Source: Acidobacteriota bacterium
GTDB lineage: Bacteria; Acidobacteriota; Holophagae; Acanthopleuribacterales; Acanthopleuribacteraceae
Assembly: GCA_020637335.1 (NCBI GenBank)
Contig: JACJWC010000023.1
Coordinates: 4,168 to 68,167, forward strand
DNA: 64,000 nt
Direction: 5' to 3'
Shown here one piece after another: positions 43,571 to 52,016 of this stretch (its first letter is position 1; each line of letters begins with the position of its first letter). The notes under the pieces are model-generated. The model was not told where the DNA came from and searched no databases. It saw only the letters and a program-made list of their open reading frames with translations. The position numbers and the translations under genes are program-made.

Positions 43571-44110
43571 ATGAAGGGTTCTGAACAACGTTATCAAGAA
43601 GAAATTAAAGCCCAGCTTGTAGAAGAATTGGGTTTGCGCAACATCATGGAAGTCCCGCGGCTCGAGAAAATCGTCATCAATATGGGTGTCGGTGAGGCAA
43701 TTGGCAATATCAAAACGTTGGATAATGCAGTTGCTGATTTGACCCAGATCGCTGGGCAAAAAGCGGTGATTACCCGCGCTAAGAAAGCTATCTCCAATTT
43801 CAAACTCCGTGAAGGCATGCCGATTGGTTGCCGCGTCACTTTGCGCGGTAAACGCATGTATGAATTCCTGGATCGTTTGATTCACGTAGCGCTTCCTCGT
43901 GTTCGCGATTTCCGCGGCGTTCCGACTCGCTCCTTTGATGGGCGAGGGAACTACACCCTGGGTATGAAAGACCAGGTCGTTTTCCCCGAAATTGATTTCG
44001 GGAAAATCGAAAAACTCCGCGGCATGAATATTAGTTTTGTCACAACCGCAACGTCGGATGCACACGCCCAGGCCTTATTGACCCATTTGGGCATGCCGTT
44101 CCGGCGCTAA
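43571..44110 (+). CDS. rplE: 50S ribosomal protein L5
   Basis: L5 of 179 residues, which carries 5S rRNA and contacts P-site tRNA. The VPRLEKIVINMGVGEA start and the FRGVPTRSFDGRGNYTLG loop are diagnostic. In most bacteria rpsN follows; here only 28 bases separate it from rpsH. Confidence 0.97.
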   Translation: MKGSEQRYQEEIKAQLVEELGLRNIMEVPRLEKIVINMGVGEAIGNIKTLDNAVADLTQIAGQKAVITRAKKAISNFKLREGMPIGCRVTLRGKRMYEFLDRLIHVALPRVRDFRGVPTRSFDGRGNYTLGMKDQVVFPEIDFGKIEKLRGMNISFVTTATSDAHAQALLTHLGMPFRR

Positions 44111-44138
44111 CCGGGCAGAATTTGAAGGAGCGATCAAC

Positions 44139-44540
44139 ATGAGTCACACAGATCCTATCGCTGACCTGCTCACCCGTATTCGCAACGGGCAAATGGCACA
44201 GCACGACAAAGTCGATGTGCCCAATTCGAAAGTAAAGCAGGCGATCGTTCGAATCCTTAAAGAAGAAGGGTTCGTTAAAAACTATAAAGTCGTAGAAGCT
44301 AAATCCGTACAACCGGTGATTCGCGTCTATCTGAAATACGATAACGACGGCAAACCGATGATCCACGGGTTACAACGTGTTTCCAAACCCGGTCGTCGGG
44401 TTTATCGCGGAAAAGATCGTTTACCCTCCGTTCTCAACGGCTACGGATGCAGTATCGTAACCACTTCCCAGGGCATCATGACCAGCCAGAAAGCCAAGGA
44501 AATTGGCGTTGGTGGCGAAGTCCTCTGTAATGTTTGGTAG
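44139..44540 (+). CDS. rpsH: 30S ribosomal protein S8
   Basis: S8 of 133 residues, which binds the central 16S domain and represses the spc operon in E. coli. TDPIADLLTRIRNGQ and the final SQKAKEIGVGGEVLCNVW are typical. It has AAGGAG upstream, directly after rplE without an intervening rpsN. Confidence 0.97.
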   Translation: MSHTDPIADLLTRIRNGQMAQHDKVDVPNSKVKQAIVRILKEEGFVKNYKVVEAKSVQPVIRVYLKYDNDGKPMIHGLQRVSKPGRRVYRGKDRLPSVLNGYGCSIVTTSQGIMTSQKAKEIGVGGEVLCNVW

Positions 44541-44549
44541 GAGTTCACG

Positions 44550-45101
44550 ATGTCACGTATTGGAAAATTACCGATTAATGTTCCCCAAGGCGTAACTGCC
44601 GAATTAAAAAATTCTACCTTGACCTTTAAAGGCCCCAAAGGGGAGTCTTCCTCTCCGGTTCCCTCGGGAATCTCTGCCTCAATCGAAGACGGTGTGATCA
44701 CTTTCACCCGCGCTGATGAGACAGGTCCCGTTCGCGCCAAACACGGTCTGGCTCGGGCTTTAGCCCAAAACAGCCTGACTGGGGTTACAGCCGGTTTCCA
44801 GCGCAAACTGGAAATTATCGGCGTTGGTTACAAGGTAAACGTGGCGGGTAATACCGTTGAATTCCACCTCGGATATTCCCACCCCATCCACTTTCCATTG
44901 CCTCAGGGTGTTAAAGCTACAGTCGAACTCGATAAAGCGACAAAGGCCCACGTCCTGACTCTAGAAGGCATTGACAAACAACTTTTAGGCCAGGTTGCAG
45001 CCAACATTCGCTCTCTGCGCAAACCCGAACCTTATAAAGGTAAAGGTGTGCGTTACTTCGGTGAGCGGATCCGTATTAAAGCTGGCAAGTCCGGTAAGTA
45101 G
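44550..45101 (+). CDS. rplF: 50S ribosomal protein L6
   Basis: L6 of 183 residues, near the sarcin-ricin loop where elongation factors bind. SRIGKLPINVPQGV and the C-terminal EPYKGKGVRYFGERI are diagnostic. Nine bases after rpsH. Confidence 0.97.
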   Translation: MSRIGKLPINVPQGVTAELKNSTLTFKGPKGESSSPVPSGISASIEDGVITFTRADETGPVRAKHGLARALAQNSLTGVTAGFQRKLEIIGVGYKVNVAGNTVEFHLGYSHPIHFPLPQGVKATVELDKATKAHVLTLEGIDKQLLGQVAANIRSLRKPEPYKGKGVRYFGERIRIKAGKSGK

Positions 45102-45117
45102 TCGAGAGGGTAAACTC

Positions 45118-45480
45118 ATGAAATTAAAAAAAGACGAACGTAGAATCCGCATTCATCAACGGGTTCGCAAGATCGTAAAAGGAACTGCGGACGTGCCGCG
45201 TTTAGCCGTTTTCCGCAGCAACAAGCAGATCTATGTTCAGGCCATCGACGACATGACCGGAAACACGCTTGCCGCTGCATCCACCGTTGAAAAAGAGTTT
45301 CGGTCTGCTGGTAAGGCGGGTAGCAACATCGATGCGGCTACCCAAGTGGGCAACCACATTGCCAAACGCCTGCTCGAAAAAGGCATTTCCAAAGCTGTAT
45401 TTGATCGCGGTGGTTACCTCTACCACGGTCGGGTCAAAGCCGTTGCCGAAGGCGCACGCAGCGCCGGGCTGACCATCTAA
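45118..45480 (+). CDS. rplR: 50S ribosomal protein L18
   Basis: L18 of 120 residues, which binds 5S rRNA with L5. RLAVFRSNKQIYVQAIDD and FDRGGYLYHGRVKAVAEGAR are diagnostic. ATG 45118 follows GAGAGG; the frame is open upstream within rplF but without resemblance. Confidence 0.97.
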   Translation: MKLKKDERRIRIHQRVRKIVKGTADVPRLAVFRSNKQIYVQAIDDMTGNTLAAASTVEKEFRSAGKAGSNIDAATQVGNHIAKRLLEKGISKAVFDRGGYLYHGRVKAVAEGARSAGLTI

Positions 45481-45492
45481 AAGGAGAGACCT

Positions 45493-45996
45493 GTGGCAAA
45501 AAATATCGATGTAAACGAACTCAATTTGAAGGACCGTGTGGTCCACATCGGCCGGGTCACCAAGGTGGTCAAAGGCGGGAAGAACTTCTCTTTCTCGGCA
45601 TTGGTTGTTGTCGGTGATGGTGCTGGCCATGTGGGTTACGGACAAGGTAAAGCGCTGGAAGTGCCCGCAGCCATTAAAAAAGCTGTGGAAGCCGCCAAAC
45701 GCGCCATGATCAAAGTCCCCCTGCAAGAAAACACCATTCCTCACGAAGTGAATGAGCGCTTCAGTGCCGCTAAGGTTCTGTTGAAACCCGCTCCCGAAGG
45801 TACTGGTGTTATCGCCGGCGGTGCGGTTCGCGCCGTGGTTGAAGCTGCTGGGATTCGCGACATTGTGACCAAATCCATTGGTTCTTCCAACAAAATCAAC
45901 ATTGTTAAGGCCGCATTTAAGGCCCTTGAAAACTTAAAAGATCCCTATGAGTACATTCAAGCTCGGGGTCGTGGCAATCAGGAGGCTACACCGTGA
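45493..45996 (+). CDS. rpsE: 30S ribosomal protein S5
   Basis: S5 of 167 residues, involved in decoding fidelity and mRNA unwinding. The double-stranded-RNA-binding core RVTKVVKGGKNFSFSALVVV and GTGVIAGGAVRAVVEAAGI are intact. GTG start with AAGGAG upstream. The stop overlaps the rpmD start by four bases (GTGA). Confidence 0.97.
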   Translation: MAKNIDVNELNLKDRVVHIGRVTKVVKGGKNFSFSALVVVGDGAGHVGYGQGKALEVPAAIKKAVEAAKRAMIKVPLQENTIPHEVNERFSAAKVLLKPAPEGTGVIAGGAVRAVVEAAGIRDIVTKSIGSSNKINIVKAAFKALENLKDPYEYIQARGRGNQEATP

Positions 45997-46169
45997 GTAC
46001 CATCAAGGTAAAAATGGTTCGCTCCCAAATTAGCACCATTCCCAACCATCGCCGAATTCTCGCCTCGCTGGGGTTCCGCAAGATCAACCAGGTTCGCGAA
46101 TTGAAGGACTGTCCCGAAATCCGCGGCCAAATCAAAAAAATCGATTATCTCTTGCAGATCGTTGATTGA
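45993..46169 (+). CDS. rpmD: 50S ribosomal protein L30
   Basis: A 58-residue L30 with GTG start at 45993 and TGA at 46167-46169. The product starts STIKVKMVRSQIST and contains RILASLGFRKINQ, the family core. GGAGG upstream and the 4-base overlap with rpsE imply coupled translation. L30 is missing from many genomes, so its retention is informative. Confidence 0.93.
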   Translation: MSTIKVKMVRSQISTIPNHRRILASLGFRKINQVRELKDCPEIRGQIKKIDYLLQIVD

Positions 46170-46181
46170 TTGAGGATTGTC

Positions 46182-46622
46182 ATGAAACTGAATGATTTAC
46201 GTCCCAATGCAGGCGCAACCAAAACTCGTAAACGGGTAGGTCGTGGACCGGGTTCCGGTCTGGGTAAAACCGCTGCTCGCGGGATGAACGGTCAGAAATC
46301 GCGCGCTGGCTACAGCCAGAAACGCGGTTTTGAAGGCGGTCAAATGCCGCTGCAACGCCGTTTGCCCAAACGCGGCTTCACCAATATTTTCCGCAAGGAA
46401 TATACCGTCCTGAACCTCAGCGCGCTCGAACGCGTCGAGAAATCCGAAATCTTACTTGAAGATTACCGCGATTTAGGCTTTGTTAAGGACTATCAGGCGG
46501 GCATCAAGATTCTGGGCGATGGCGAACTTAACCGCGCCCTGACCATTCATGCTCACAAATTCTCTAAATCCGCCCGGGAAAAGATTGAAAAAGCCGGCGG
46601 CAAATGCGTCGAGATTGCCTAA
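46182..46622 (+). CDS. rplO: 50S ribosomal protein L15
   Basis: L15 of 146 residues, a late assembly protein. KLNDLRPNAGATK, KRVGRGPGSGLGKTAARG and GFEGGQMPLQRRLPKRGF are diagnostic. ATG 46182 with GAGGATT upstream; the TTG at 46170 overlaps the rpmD end and is not preferred. Confidence 0.97.
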   Translation: MKLNDLRPNAGATKTRKRVGRGPGSGLGKTAARGMNGQKSRAGYSQKRGFEGGQMPLQRRLPKRGFTNIFRKEYTVLNLSALERVEKSEILLEDYRDLGFVKDYQAGIKILGDGELNRALTIHAHKFSKSAREKIEKAGGKCVEIA

Positions 46623-46657
46623 GTCCGTAAAAATTACCCTCAAGGTTGAGTCGTTCA

Positions 46658-48097
46658 ATGGAAAAGTTTTTCGAAAGCATCAAAACGGTATTCCAAATTC
46701 CTGATTTGCGTAACAAGGTGTTGTTCACCTTTGGCATTTTGGCCCTGTATCGCCTGGGCTGTCAGGTTTTGGTTCCGGGCGTCAACCAAGACGCCATTGC
46801 CCAACTGTTTAATTTTGAATCCAATGGCATCCTGAGCATGGTCAACATGTTCAGTGGTGGCGCCTTGGGCAATGCCGCTGTATTTGCGCTCGGCATCATG
46901 CCCTACATCACGGCCTCCATTATTCTTCAAATTCTACAGAAGTCGGTTCCTTACCTTGAGCGACTCTCCAAAGAAGGGGAGCAAGGTCGCAATAAGATTA
47001 ACCGCTACACTCGCTACCTGACCGTGGGTTTTGGTTTGCTCCACTCTTACGGGATCACGACCTTGCTGCTCAGCATGGACAACGGTCCGGGTGGATCCAA
47101 AATCATTGCCGAGAATTTGAATGGCAATGCCTTCTTATTCCGCGTTTTGGTTATGGCAACCCTTACGACGGGCACCATTCTCATCATGTGGATGGGTGAA
47201 AAGATCACGGAAAAGGGTATCGGAAACGGTATCTCGTTGATCATTTTTGCCGGTATCGTTGTGCGCTTACCAGCTGGTATCGTGACCATGGTAGATGCCA
47301 TCATGAACGGTGGGATCAGTGGTCCGATTCTGATGCTGACCCTGGCCATCATCGTTGGTGTTGTGATCTTCGTTGTGTTCTTTGAGTTGGGTATTCGCAA
47401 AATTCGCATTCAATACGCAAAGCGCATGAGTGCCAATGGTCAAATGGCCGGTGGCGATTCCTACTTGCCCTTCAAGGTCAATAGTGGCGGGGTTATTCCG
47501 GTCATCTTTTCTGCCTCGGTGGTTCAGATTCCGCAAATGGTTCAACCCTTCTTGCAGAGCAAAGTTCAACCGGGTTCCTTTTGGGCTGATGTCATCCAAG
47601 CGCTGGGTTATGGTCGTCCCTTCAATACCTTGATTTTCTTCCTGGCCACCATGTTCTTCGCCTTCTTCTACGTAGAAATGTTGTTTAACCCAAAGGACAC
47701 GGCTGAGAATCTTAAGAAAAATGGCGGCTTCATTCCGGGCATCCGTCCGGGTAAGGAAACGTCCGATTACATTGAAGCGACCCTTAAGCGGCTAACCTTC
47801 TGGGGCGGACTCTACCTGAGCTTTGTATGTATTCTGCCCATGTGGATCAACCACGGTATTCAGCTGGATACATTGCCCGGTGTGATTGGCGATCTTGCCA
47901 ACAATTTACCCGCGTTAATCAACAAGGGTACCAATGTGACCCTTGCTCAGGTTCTGGGTGGTACCAGTCTTTTGATCGTGGTTTCGGTTGCCTTAGACTT
48001 CGTTCAACAGGTGGAAAACCAATTAATTATGCGCAAATACGAGGGGTTTACCAATCGTTCCATGCGCTCCCGCTCACGAACCCGTCGTTATGCTTGA
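46658..48097 (+). CDS. secY: preprotein translocase subunit SecY
   Basis: SecY of 479 residues, the channel of the Sec translocon, with ten membrane helices. It includes the plug region (FSGGALGNAAVFALGIMPYITASII), the cytoplasmic loops for SecA and ribosome docking, and the TAENLKKNGGFIPGIRPG loop. It is about 35 residues longer than E. coli SecY, mostly in extracytoplasmic loops. ATG 46658 is preferred over TTG 46646. adk and map, common followers, are absent; a promoter overlaps its stop. Confidence 0.97.
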   Translation: MEKFFESIKTVFQIPDLRNKVLFTFGILALYRLGCQVLVPGVNQDAIAQLFNFESNGILSMVNMFSGGALGNAAVFALGIMPYITASIILQILQKSVPYLERLSKEGEQGRNKINRYTRYLTVGFGLLHSYGITTLLLSMDNGPGGSKIIAENLNGNAFLFRVLVMATLTTGTILIMWMGEKITEKGIGNGISLIIFAGIVVRLPAGIVTMVDAIMNGGISGPILMLTLAIIVGVVIFVVFFELGIRKIRIQYAKRMSANGQMAGGDSYLPFKVNSGGVIPVIFSASVVQIPQMVQPFLQSKVQPGSFWADVIQALGYGRPFNTLIFFLATMFFAFFYVEMLFNPKDTAENLKKNGGFIPGIRPGKETSDYIEATLKRLTFWGGLYLSFVCILPMWINHGIQLDTLPGVIGDLANNLPALINKGTNVTLAQVLGGTSLLIVVSVALDFVQQVENQLIMRKYEGFTNRSMRSRSRTRRYA

Positions 48098-48126
48098 TTG
48101 CATGACGACGCAGGTTCCGGTATAAT
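48098..48126 (+). promoter_or_regulatory. sigma-70 promoter for infA-rpsM-rpsK-rpoA-rplQ
   Basis: TTGCAT (48098-48103) and a perfect TATAAT (48121-48126) are 17 bases apart. The -35 begins at the base after the secY stop codon and the -10 is 40 bases before infA. This gives the alpha-operon genes their own start of transcription. Confidence 0.8.
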
Positions 48127-48166
48127 CAGCGGGTTTGCCTTTCGGCAAGAGTTCGGCGGAGGTTTC

Positions 48167-48388
48167 ATGTCAAAAGAAGATGCTATTGAGGTCCAGGCGG
48201 TGGTGCTTGAGTCATTACCCAACGCCACCTTTAAAGTAGAACTTGAAAATCAGCATCATCAAGTTTTGGCACATATTTCCGGAAAGATGAGAAAAAATTT
48301 CATACGCATTTTGCCTGGAGATCGGGTTTTGGTGGAGTTATCCCCTTACGATCTCAATCGGGGCCGAATCGTTTATCGCTATAAATAA
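48167..48388 (+). CDS. infA: translation initiation factor IF-1
   Basis: IF-1 of 73 residues, an OB-fold factor that blocks the A-site during initiation. SKEDAIEVQAVVLESLPNA and RKNFIRILPGDRVLVELSPYDL are near-invariant family segments. One extra residue pair (NQHHQ) sits where most have NGH. GGCGGAGG precedes the ATG. rpmJ, its usual neighbour, does not follow. Confidence 0.96.
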   Translation: MSKEDAIEVQAVVLESLPNATFKVELENQHHQVLAHISGKMRKNFIRILPGDRVLVELSPYDLNRGRIVYRYK

Positions 48389-48429
48389 GGACGGGTGAAT
48401 AACCCTAGGGTTCACATCGGAGGTTCACT

Positions 48430-48798
48430 GTGGCTCGAATTGCTGGCGTCGATTTACCGGCAAACAAACGGATCGAAATTGGTTTAACGTATATCCATGG
48501 CATCGGCAAAAGCCGTTCGCAAAAGATCCTCAACCAAGCCGGTATTCATTTTGATACCAAGGTAAAAGATCTGAGTGAGGAAGAAGCATCTAAACTTCGC
48601 CGCATCATTCAGGAAGAAGGGGAAGTTGAAGGTGATCTGCGCAAACGGGTTGGTCTCGATATCAAACGTTTGATGGAAATCGGTAGCTATCGTGGCAATC
48701 GCCACAAACGCAACCTGCCCGCTCGCGGTCAACGCACCCACACCAACGCCCGGACCCGTCGCGGTCGCCGCATTGCCATTGCGGGCAAAAAGAAATAA
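48430..48798 (+). CDS. rpsM: 30S ribosomal protein S13
   Basis: S13 of 122 residues, contacting P-site tRNA and the large subunit. ARIAGVDLPANKRIEIGLTY and the C-terminal RGQRTHTNARTRRG tail are diagnostic. GTG start with GGAGG upstream. rpsK follows after 21 bases. Confidence 0.97.
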   Translation: MARIAGVDLPANKRIEIGLTYIHGIGKSRSQKILNQAGIHFDTKVKDLSEEEASKLRRIIQEEGEVEGDLRKRVGLDIKRLMEIGSYRGNRHKRNLPARGQRTHTNARTRRGRRIAIAGKKK

Positions 48799-48819
48799 GA
48801 AAGTCGGAGTTCTGTTCTC

Positions 48820-49224
48820 ATGGCCAAAGCAAAAGCGCCTAGCGCAAAAAAGACCACCCGAAAAAAAGAACGCCGTTCCGTTTCTCACGGGACTGCTCAC
48901 ATTAAGGCAACGTTCAACAACACCATCGTTTCCATTTGCGATTTCGATGGCAATGCCTTGTGTTGGGCTTCTTCTGGCGCCGAAGGGTTCCGCGGTTCCC
49001 GTAAAGGAACGCCCTTTGCCGCGCAGGTTGCAGCAACTACTGCTGGTACTAAAGCCAAAGACTTTGGGCTGCGCTCGCTGACGGTTGAAGTGGATGGCCC
49101 AGGTGCCGGTCGCGAGTCCTCAATTCGCGCCCTGCATGCCCTCGGTTTCGAAATTAAATCCATTAAAGACGTTACTGCGATTCCGCACAACGGTTGTCGT
49201 CCTCCGAAAAGACGTCGCGTCTAA
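48820..49224 (+). CDS. rpsK: 30S ribosomal protein S11
   Basis: S11 of 134 residues, at the platform near the Shine-Dalgarno helix. HIKATFNNTIVSICDFDGNAL and the end IPHNGCRPPKRRRV are diagnostic. A Lys-rich N-terminal extension is present. rpsD would normally come next; instead rpoA starts 39 bases later. Confidence 0.97.
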   Translation: MAKAKAPSAKKTTRKKERRSVSHGTAHIKATFNNTIVSICDFDGNALCWASSGAEGFRGSRKGTPFAAQVAATTAGTKAKDFGLRSLTVEVDGPGAGRESSIRALHALGFEIKSIKDVTAIPHNGCRPPKRRRV

Positions 49225-49263
49225 GTCGAAGATCAATCACGTTTTTTAGGGAGGCTGAAAGGC

Positions 49264-50247
49264 ATGTTACAAGTGAAGACATTTCAAAAACCCCGTCGTT
49301 TGGAGTTCGAAAGCAAAACGCTGACGGACCGTTATGGCAAGTTCATTGCCCAACCTTTCGAACGCGGTTTCGGAACCACCATCGGCAACGCTCTGCGTCG
49401 CACCTTGCTGTCCTCCATTGAGGGTGCAGCTATGGTCGCTGTTAAATTTGACGGCGTGCTCCACGAGTTCACCTCGATTCCGGGCGTTTCTGAAGACGTT
49501 TCGGACATTATTTTGAGCTTGAAAACCGTTCCGATCAAAATGCACAGCAAAGATCCGCAACGCATTCACATCAAAGCCGAGGGACCGCGCGTTTTGAAAT
49601 CCGGTGACATCATCACTAACTCCGAAGTGGATGTGCTGGATAAAGACGTTTATTTGGCTACCCTGGGTGAAAATGCCAGTATCAATGCGGAAATCTTGGT
49701 TGCAAAAAACCGTGGTTACGTAATTAGCGAAGACAATTTGAGCGAAGATCTCGAAATTGGGTTCATTCCGCTGGACAGCAACCACAGCCCGATTAAATTG
49801 GTGAATTACACGGTGACCCAGGCCCGGGTTGGTCAAAATACCAACTACGACAAATTAACCCTTGAAATTCACACCAACGGATCCATTTCACCCAAAGACG
49901 CCTTAAGCCACGCAGCCGCTACGCTGAAAGAGCATCTCAATATTTTCATCCACTTCGAACATATTTCCGAACAACCCAAATCGGAAGAAAAAGATGAAGC
50001 CAAGGAATTCTTGGTGGAACAATTAGGTCGCAGTGTCGATGAGTTGGAACTGAGCGTTCGCAGTCACAACTGCCTAAAAAACGCCAACATCCGCACGATT
50101 GGTGAATTGGTCCAAAAAACCGAATCTGAAATTCTGAAAACCAAAAATTTCGGTCGTAAATCCTTGAACGAGATCAAGGAACTCCTGCAACAAATGGGAC
50201 TCACCCTGGGTATGCAGGTAGACCATCTCATGCATAACCAGGAATAG
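49264..50247 (+). CDS. rpoA: RNA polymerase subunit alpha
   Basis: Alpha subunit of 327 residues. The N-terminal domain, which nucleates polymerase assembly, includes KFIAQPFERGFGTTIGNALRRTLLSS. After a linker with acidic residues, the C-terminal domain for UP-element and activator contact is present (LELSVRSHNCLKNANIRTIGEL and KNFGRKSLNEIKELL). Preceded by GGGAGG. Followed by rplQ after 10 bases. Confidence 0.98.
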   Translation: MLQVKTFQKPRRLEFESKTLTDRYGKFIAQPFERGFGTTIGNALRRTLLSSIEGAAMVAVKFDGVLHEFTSIPGVSEDVSDIILSLKTVPIKMHSKDPQRIHIKAEGPRVLKSGDIITNSEVDVLDKDVYLATLGENASINAEILVAKNRGYVISEDNLSEDLEIGFIPLDSNHSPIKLVNYTVTQARVGQNTNYDKLTLEIHTNGSISPKDALSHAAATLKEHLNIFIHFEHISEQPKSEEKDEAKEFLVEQLGRSVDELELSVRSHNCLKNANIRTIGELVQKTESEILKTKNFGRKSLNEIKELLQQMGLTLGMQVDHLMHNQE

Positions 50248-50257
50248 GGGAAGACTC

Positions 50258-50638
50258 ATGCGTCACAATAAAGGATATCGGCGGCTCAGCCGCAATACCA
50301 ACCAAAGAAAGGCCCTGTTGCGCGGGCTGGCCGTTTCATTGTTTGAGCATGGTCGGATCACCACGACTCTGGCCAAAGCCAAGGAACTGCGTCGTGTTGC
50401 AGAACGTTTAATCACGATCGCCAAACGTCAAGACGCGTTCTCTCACCGTTTGATTTTCAGTCGCATTCAAGACCGCGAAATCACCAAGAAGTTGATGACT
50501 GAACTGGGTCCGCGTTATGCGGAACGACCCGGTGGATACACCCGTATCCTCAAGAAAGGTCGTCGTTTGGGCGATGCTGCTGAAATGGCCTACATTGAGT
50601 TGGTAACCGACTCAGCTGAAGCAACCAGCGGCGAATAA
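50258..50638 (+). CDS. rplQ: 50S ribosomal protein L17
   Basis: L17 of 126 residues, near the tunnel exit. MRHNKGYRRLSRNTNQRKALLRGL is the family start, interrupted here only to note its Ser/Arg-rich core, and PGGYTRILKKGRRLGDAAEMAYIEL the end. A strong terminator 24 bases downstream closes the cluster. Confidence 0.97.
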   Translation: MRHNKGYRRLSRNTNQRKALLRGLAVSLFEHGRITTTLAKAKELRRVAERLITIAKRQDAFSHRLIFSRIQDREITKKLMTELGPRYAERPGGYTRILKKGRRLGDAAEMAYIELVTDSAEATSGE

Positions 50639-50662
50639 GCGCTAATCCTTCAAGATTCCTTT

Positions 50663-50688
50663 AAGCCCACCGCAAGGTGGGCTTTTTT
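50663..50688 (+). terminator. intrinsic terminator of the ribosomal cluster
   Basis: AAGCCCACC and GGTGGGCTT form a perfect 9-bp stem capped by a GCAA tetraloop, with a run of T's starting in the 3' arm. It lies 24 bases after rplQ and 10 bases before the end of the convergent gene at 50699, so it may serve both strands (the 5' arm reads AA only, so the reverse T-tract is short). Confidence 0.93.
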
Positions 50689-50698
50689 ATTGCTCAAT

Positions 50699-51301
50699 TC
50701 ACATTAGCTTCTTGTTTTCATAGTTTTTGGGTGGCTCAAAAAAGTCAGCCGATTTTTCGACCTGTTCAAATGCGACCAATTCAAATTTCAGAACGGCTTT
50801 GCCCTGACCGTCCCGGATCTCTACAAAGGCAGGTACACCTTGTGGCCGAGCCGGTTGGAAGGTCGCTGTTTCCAGGTCCATACCGATGAGTTGGTCGAGG
50901 ACCGCCGTGTTCCTAAATGTCTCATCGGCGAAAAAAGCCATGCGAATGGTATACGTTTCGCCTTCTTCAACCCAGGTCGTCTGGTAGGTGGGACACGGTC
51001 TGTCCAAAACGGTCTGTTGGTTTTCGGAGCCTTCAAAATGAAGCGTTGAGTCGGTACTTTCCTGATCTGGCTCCTGCCAATACACCTTGTAATTGTGTTC
51101 AATCAGGGTGACAAGCCCCTTGTTGATATCGAGCAGCTTGGTGATATCCAATCCGTAATCGATACGAATCAATTGGTTTCCAGCGTAAAAGTCCATGTAT
51201 TCCACTTTGGCAAGTGCACCCGGTTGGGCTGCACTTTCCATTCGGAATTGGAGATGCGTGATTGGATTGCCAAAAAATGCGAAAATGCAAAGCGCGTGCA
51301 T
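50699..51301 (-). CDS. small exported DUF4412/LolA-like protein
   Basis: A 200-residue protein. The short hydrophobic start (MHALCIFAFFGNPITH) resembles a signal sequence. The following beta-strand pattern (VEYMDFYAGNQLIRIDYG, then a strand with TLIEHNYKVYWQ) resembles the DUF4412-like protein at 30385-31083, suggesting two members of one exported family. Function is unknown. The start codon is only 25 bases from the divergent amidotransferase start, if the latter begins at 51327. Confidence 0.6.
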   Translation of the reverse strand: MHALCIFAFFGNPITHLQFRMESAAQPGALAKVEYMDFYAGNQLIRIDYGLDITKLLDINKGLVTLIEHNYKVYWQEPDQESTDSTLHFEGSENQQTVLDRPCPTYQTTWVEEGETYTIRMAFFADETFRNTAVLDQLIGMDLETATFQPARPQGVPAFVEIRDGQGKAVLKFELVAFEQVEKSADFFEPPKNYENKKLM

Positions 51302-51326
51302 GAAAATCCTTCTTTTGGAGTTGGTT

Positions 51327-52010
51327 TTGAAGATTTGTGTCTTAATTTGTGGCCATGCAACGGATTATACCCAGGAACGCTATGGCGACTATGGTTCCAT
51401 CATCGTGCAATTTTTAGGCCCAACCCGGGCCAATTGGCATTTTCAAATCGCATTTGACGCGGATTATGATTTGGAAGGATTTGATGCCCTGGTCCTGACT
51501 GGCAGTGCCGCAACCGCTCATGAAGAGGTTGATTGGATTCTGCGATTGAAGGAGAAAATTCGCCATTGGTACCGCTCTCAACGGCCCATGGTTGGAATTT
51601 GTTTTGGCCACCAGGTCATTGCGGGGGCCTTGGGTGGAATTAGTGAAATCAACCCTAAGGGTTGGGAAATTGGCAATGTCAAAGTACAGGCCAGTTCGCC
51701 ATTGCCGCAGGAACTGCAGCTTTTTCAGATTCATCGCGATCATGTTCGGCATTTACCAGAAGGCTTTCAGGTATTGGCTCGATCGGGACAAACTGACATC
51801 CAAGCCTACTGGGCCCCGGGTGTGCTGGGCATTCAAGGCCACCCAGAATTTGCTGCGGATGTCATTGTTGATTTGATCCAAAAGCGCCTGGCAGCAGGGA
51901 TCCTAAATCAAGAACAAGCCGAAAGTGCGTTACAATCGTTGAACGTGCCCCAGGATGTCGATGTATGGCAACAAACGATCTGGCGTATGTTAGAAACGGG
52001 AAGGCTTTAA
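51327..52010 (+). CDS. class I glutamine amidotransferase-like protein
   Basis: A 227-residue stand-alone class I amidotransferase domain. The nucleophile elbow GICFGHQ and the later His-x-Glu pair in GIQGHPEF form the catalytic triad, so glutaminase or gamma-glutamyl hydrolase activity is plausible. The beginning (KICVLICGHATDYTQERYGDYG) matches family members acting without a synthetase domain, some of which hydrolyse gamma-glutamyl compounds. TTG 51327 is preferred because TTGGAG sits 6 bases upstream and alignment with relatives begins here; an ATG at 51300 adds nine residues. The holin-like gene follows after 6 bases. Confidence 0.84.
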   Translation: MKICVLICGHATDYTQERYGDYGSIIVQFLGPTRANWHFQIAFDADYDLEGFDALVLTGSAATAHEEVDWILRLKEKIRHWYRSQRPMVGICFGHQVIAGALGGISEINPKGWEIGNVKVQASSPLPQELQLFQIHRDHVRHLPEGFQVLARSGQTDIQAYWAPGVLGIQGHPEFAADVIVDLIQKRLAAGILNQEQAESALQSLNVPQDVDVWQQTIWRMLETGRL

Positions 52011-52016
52011 GGCGTC

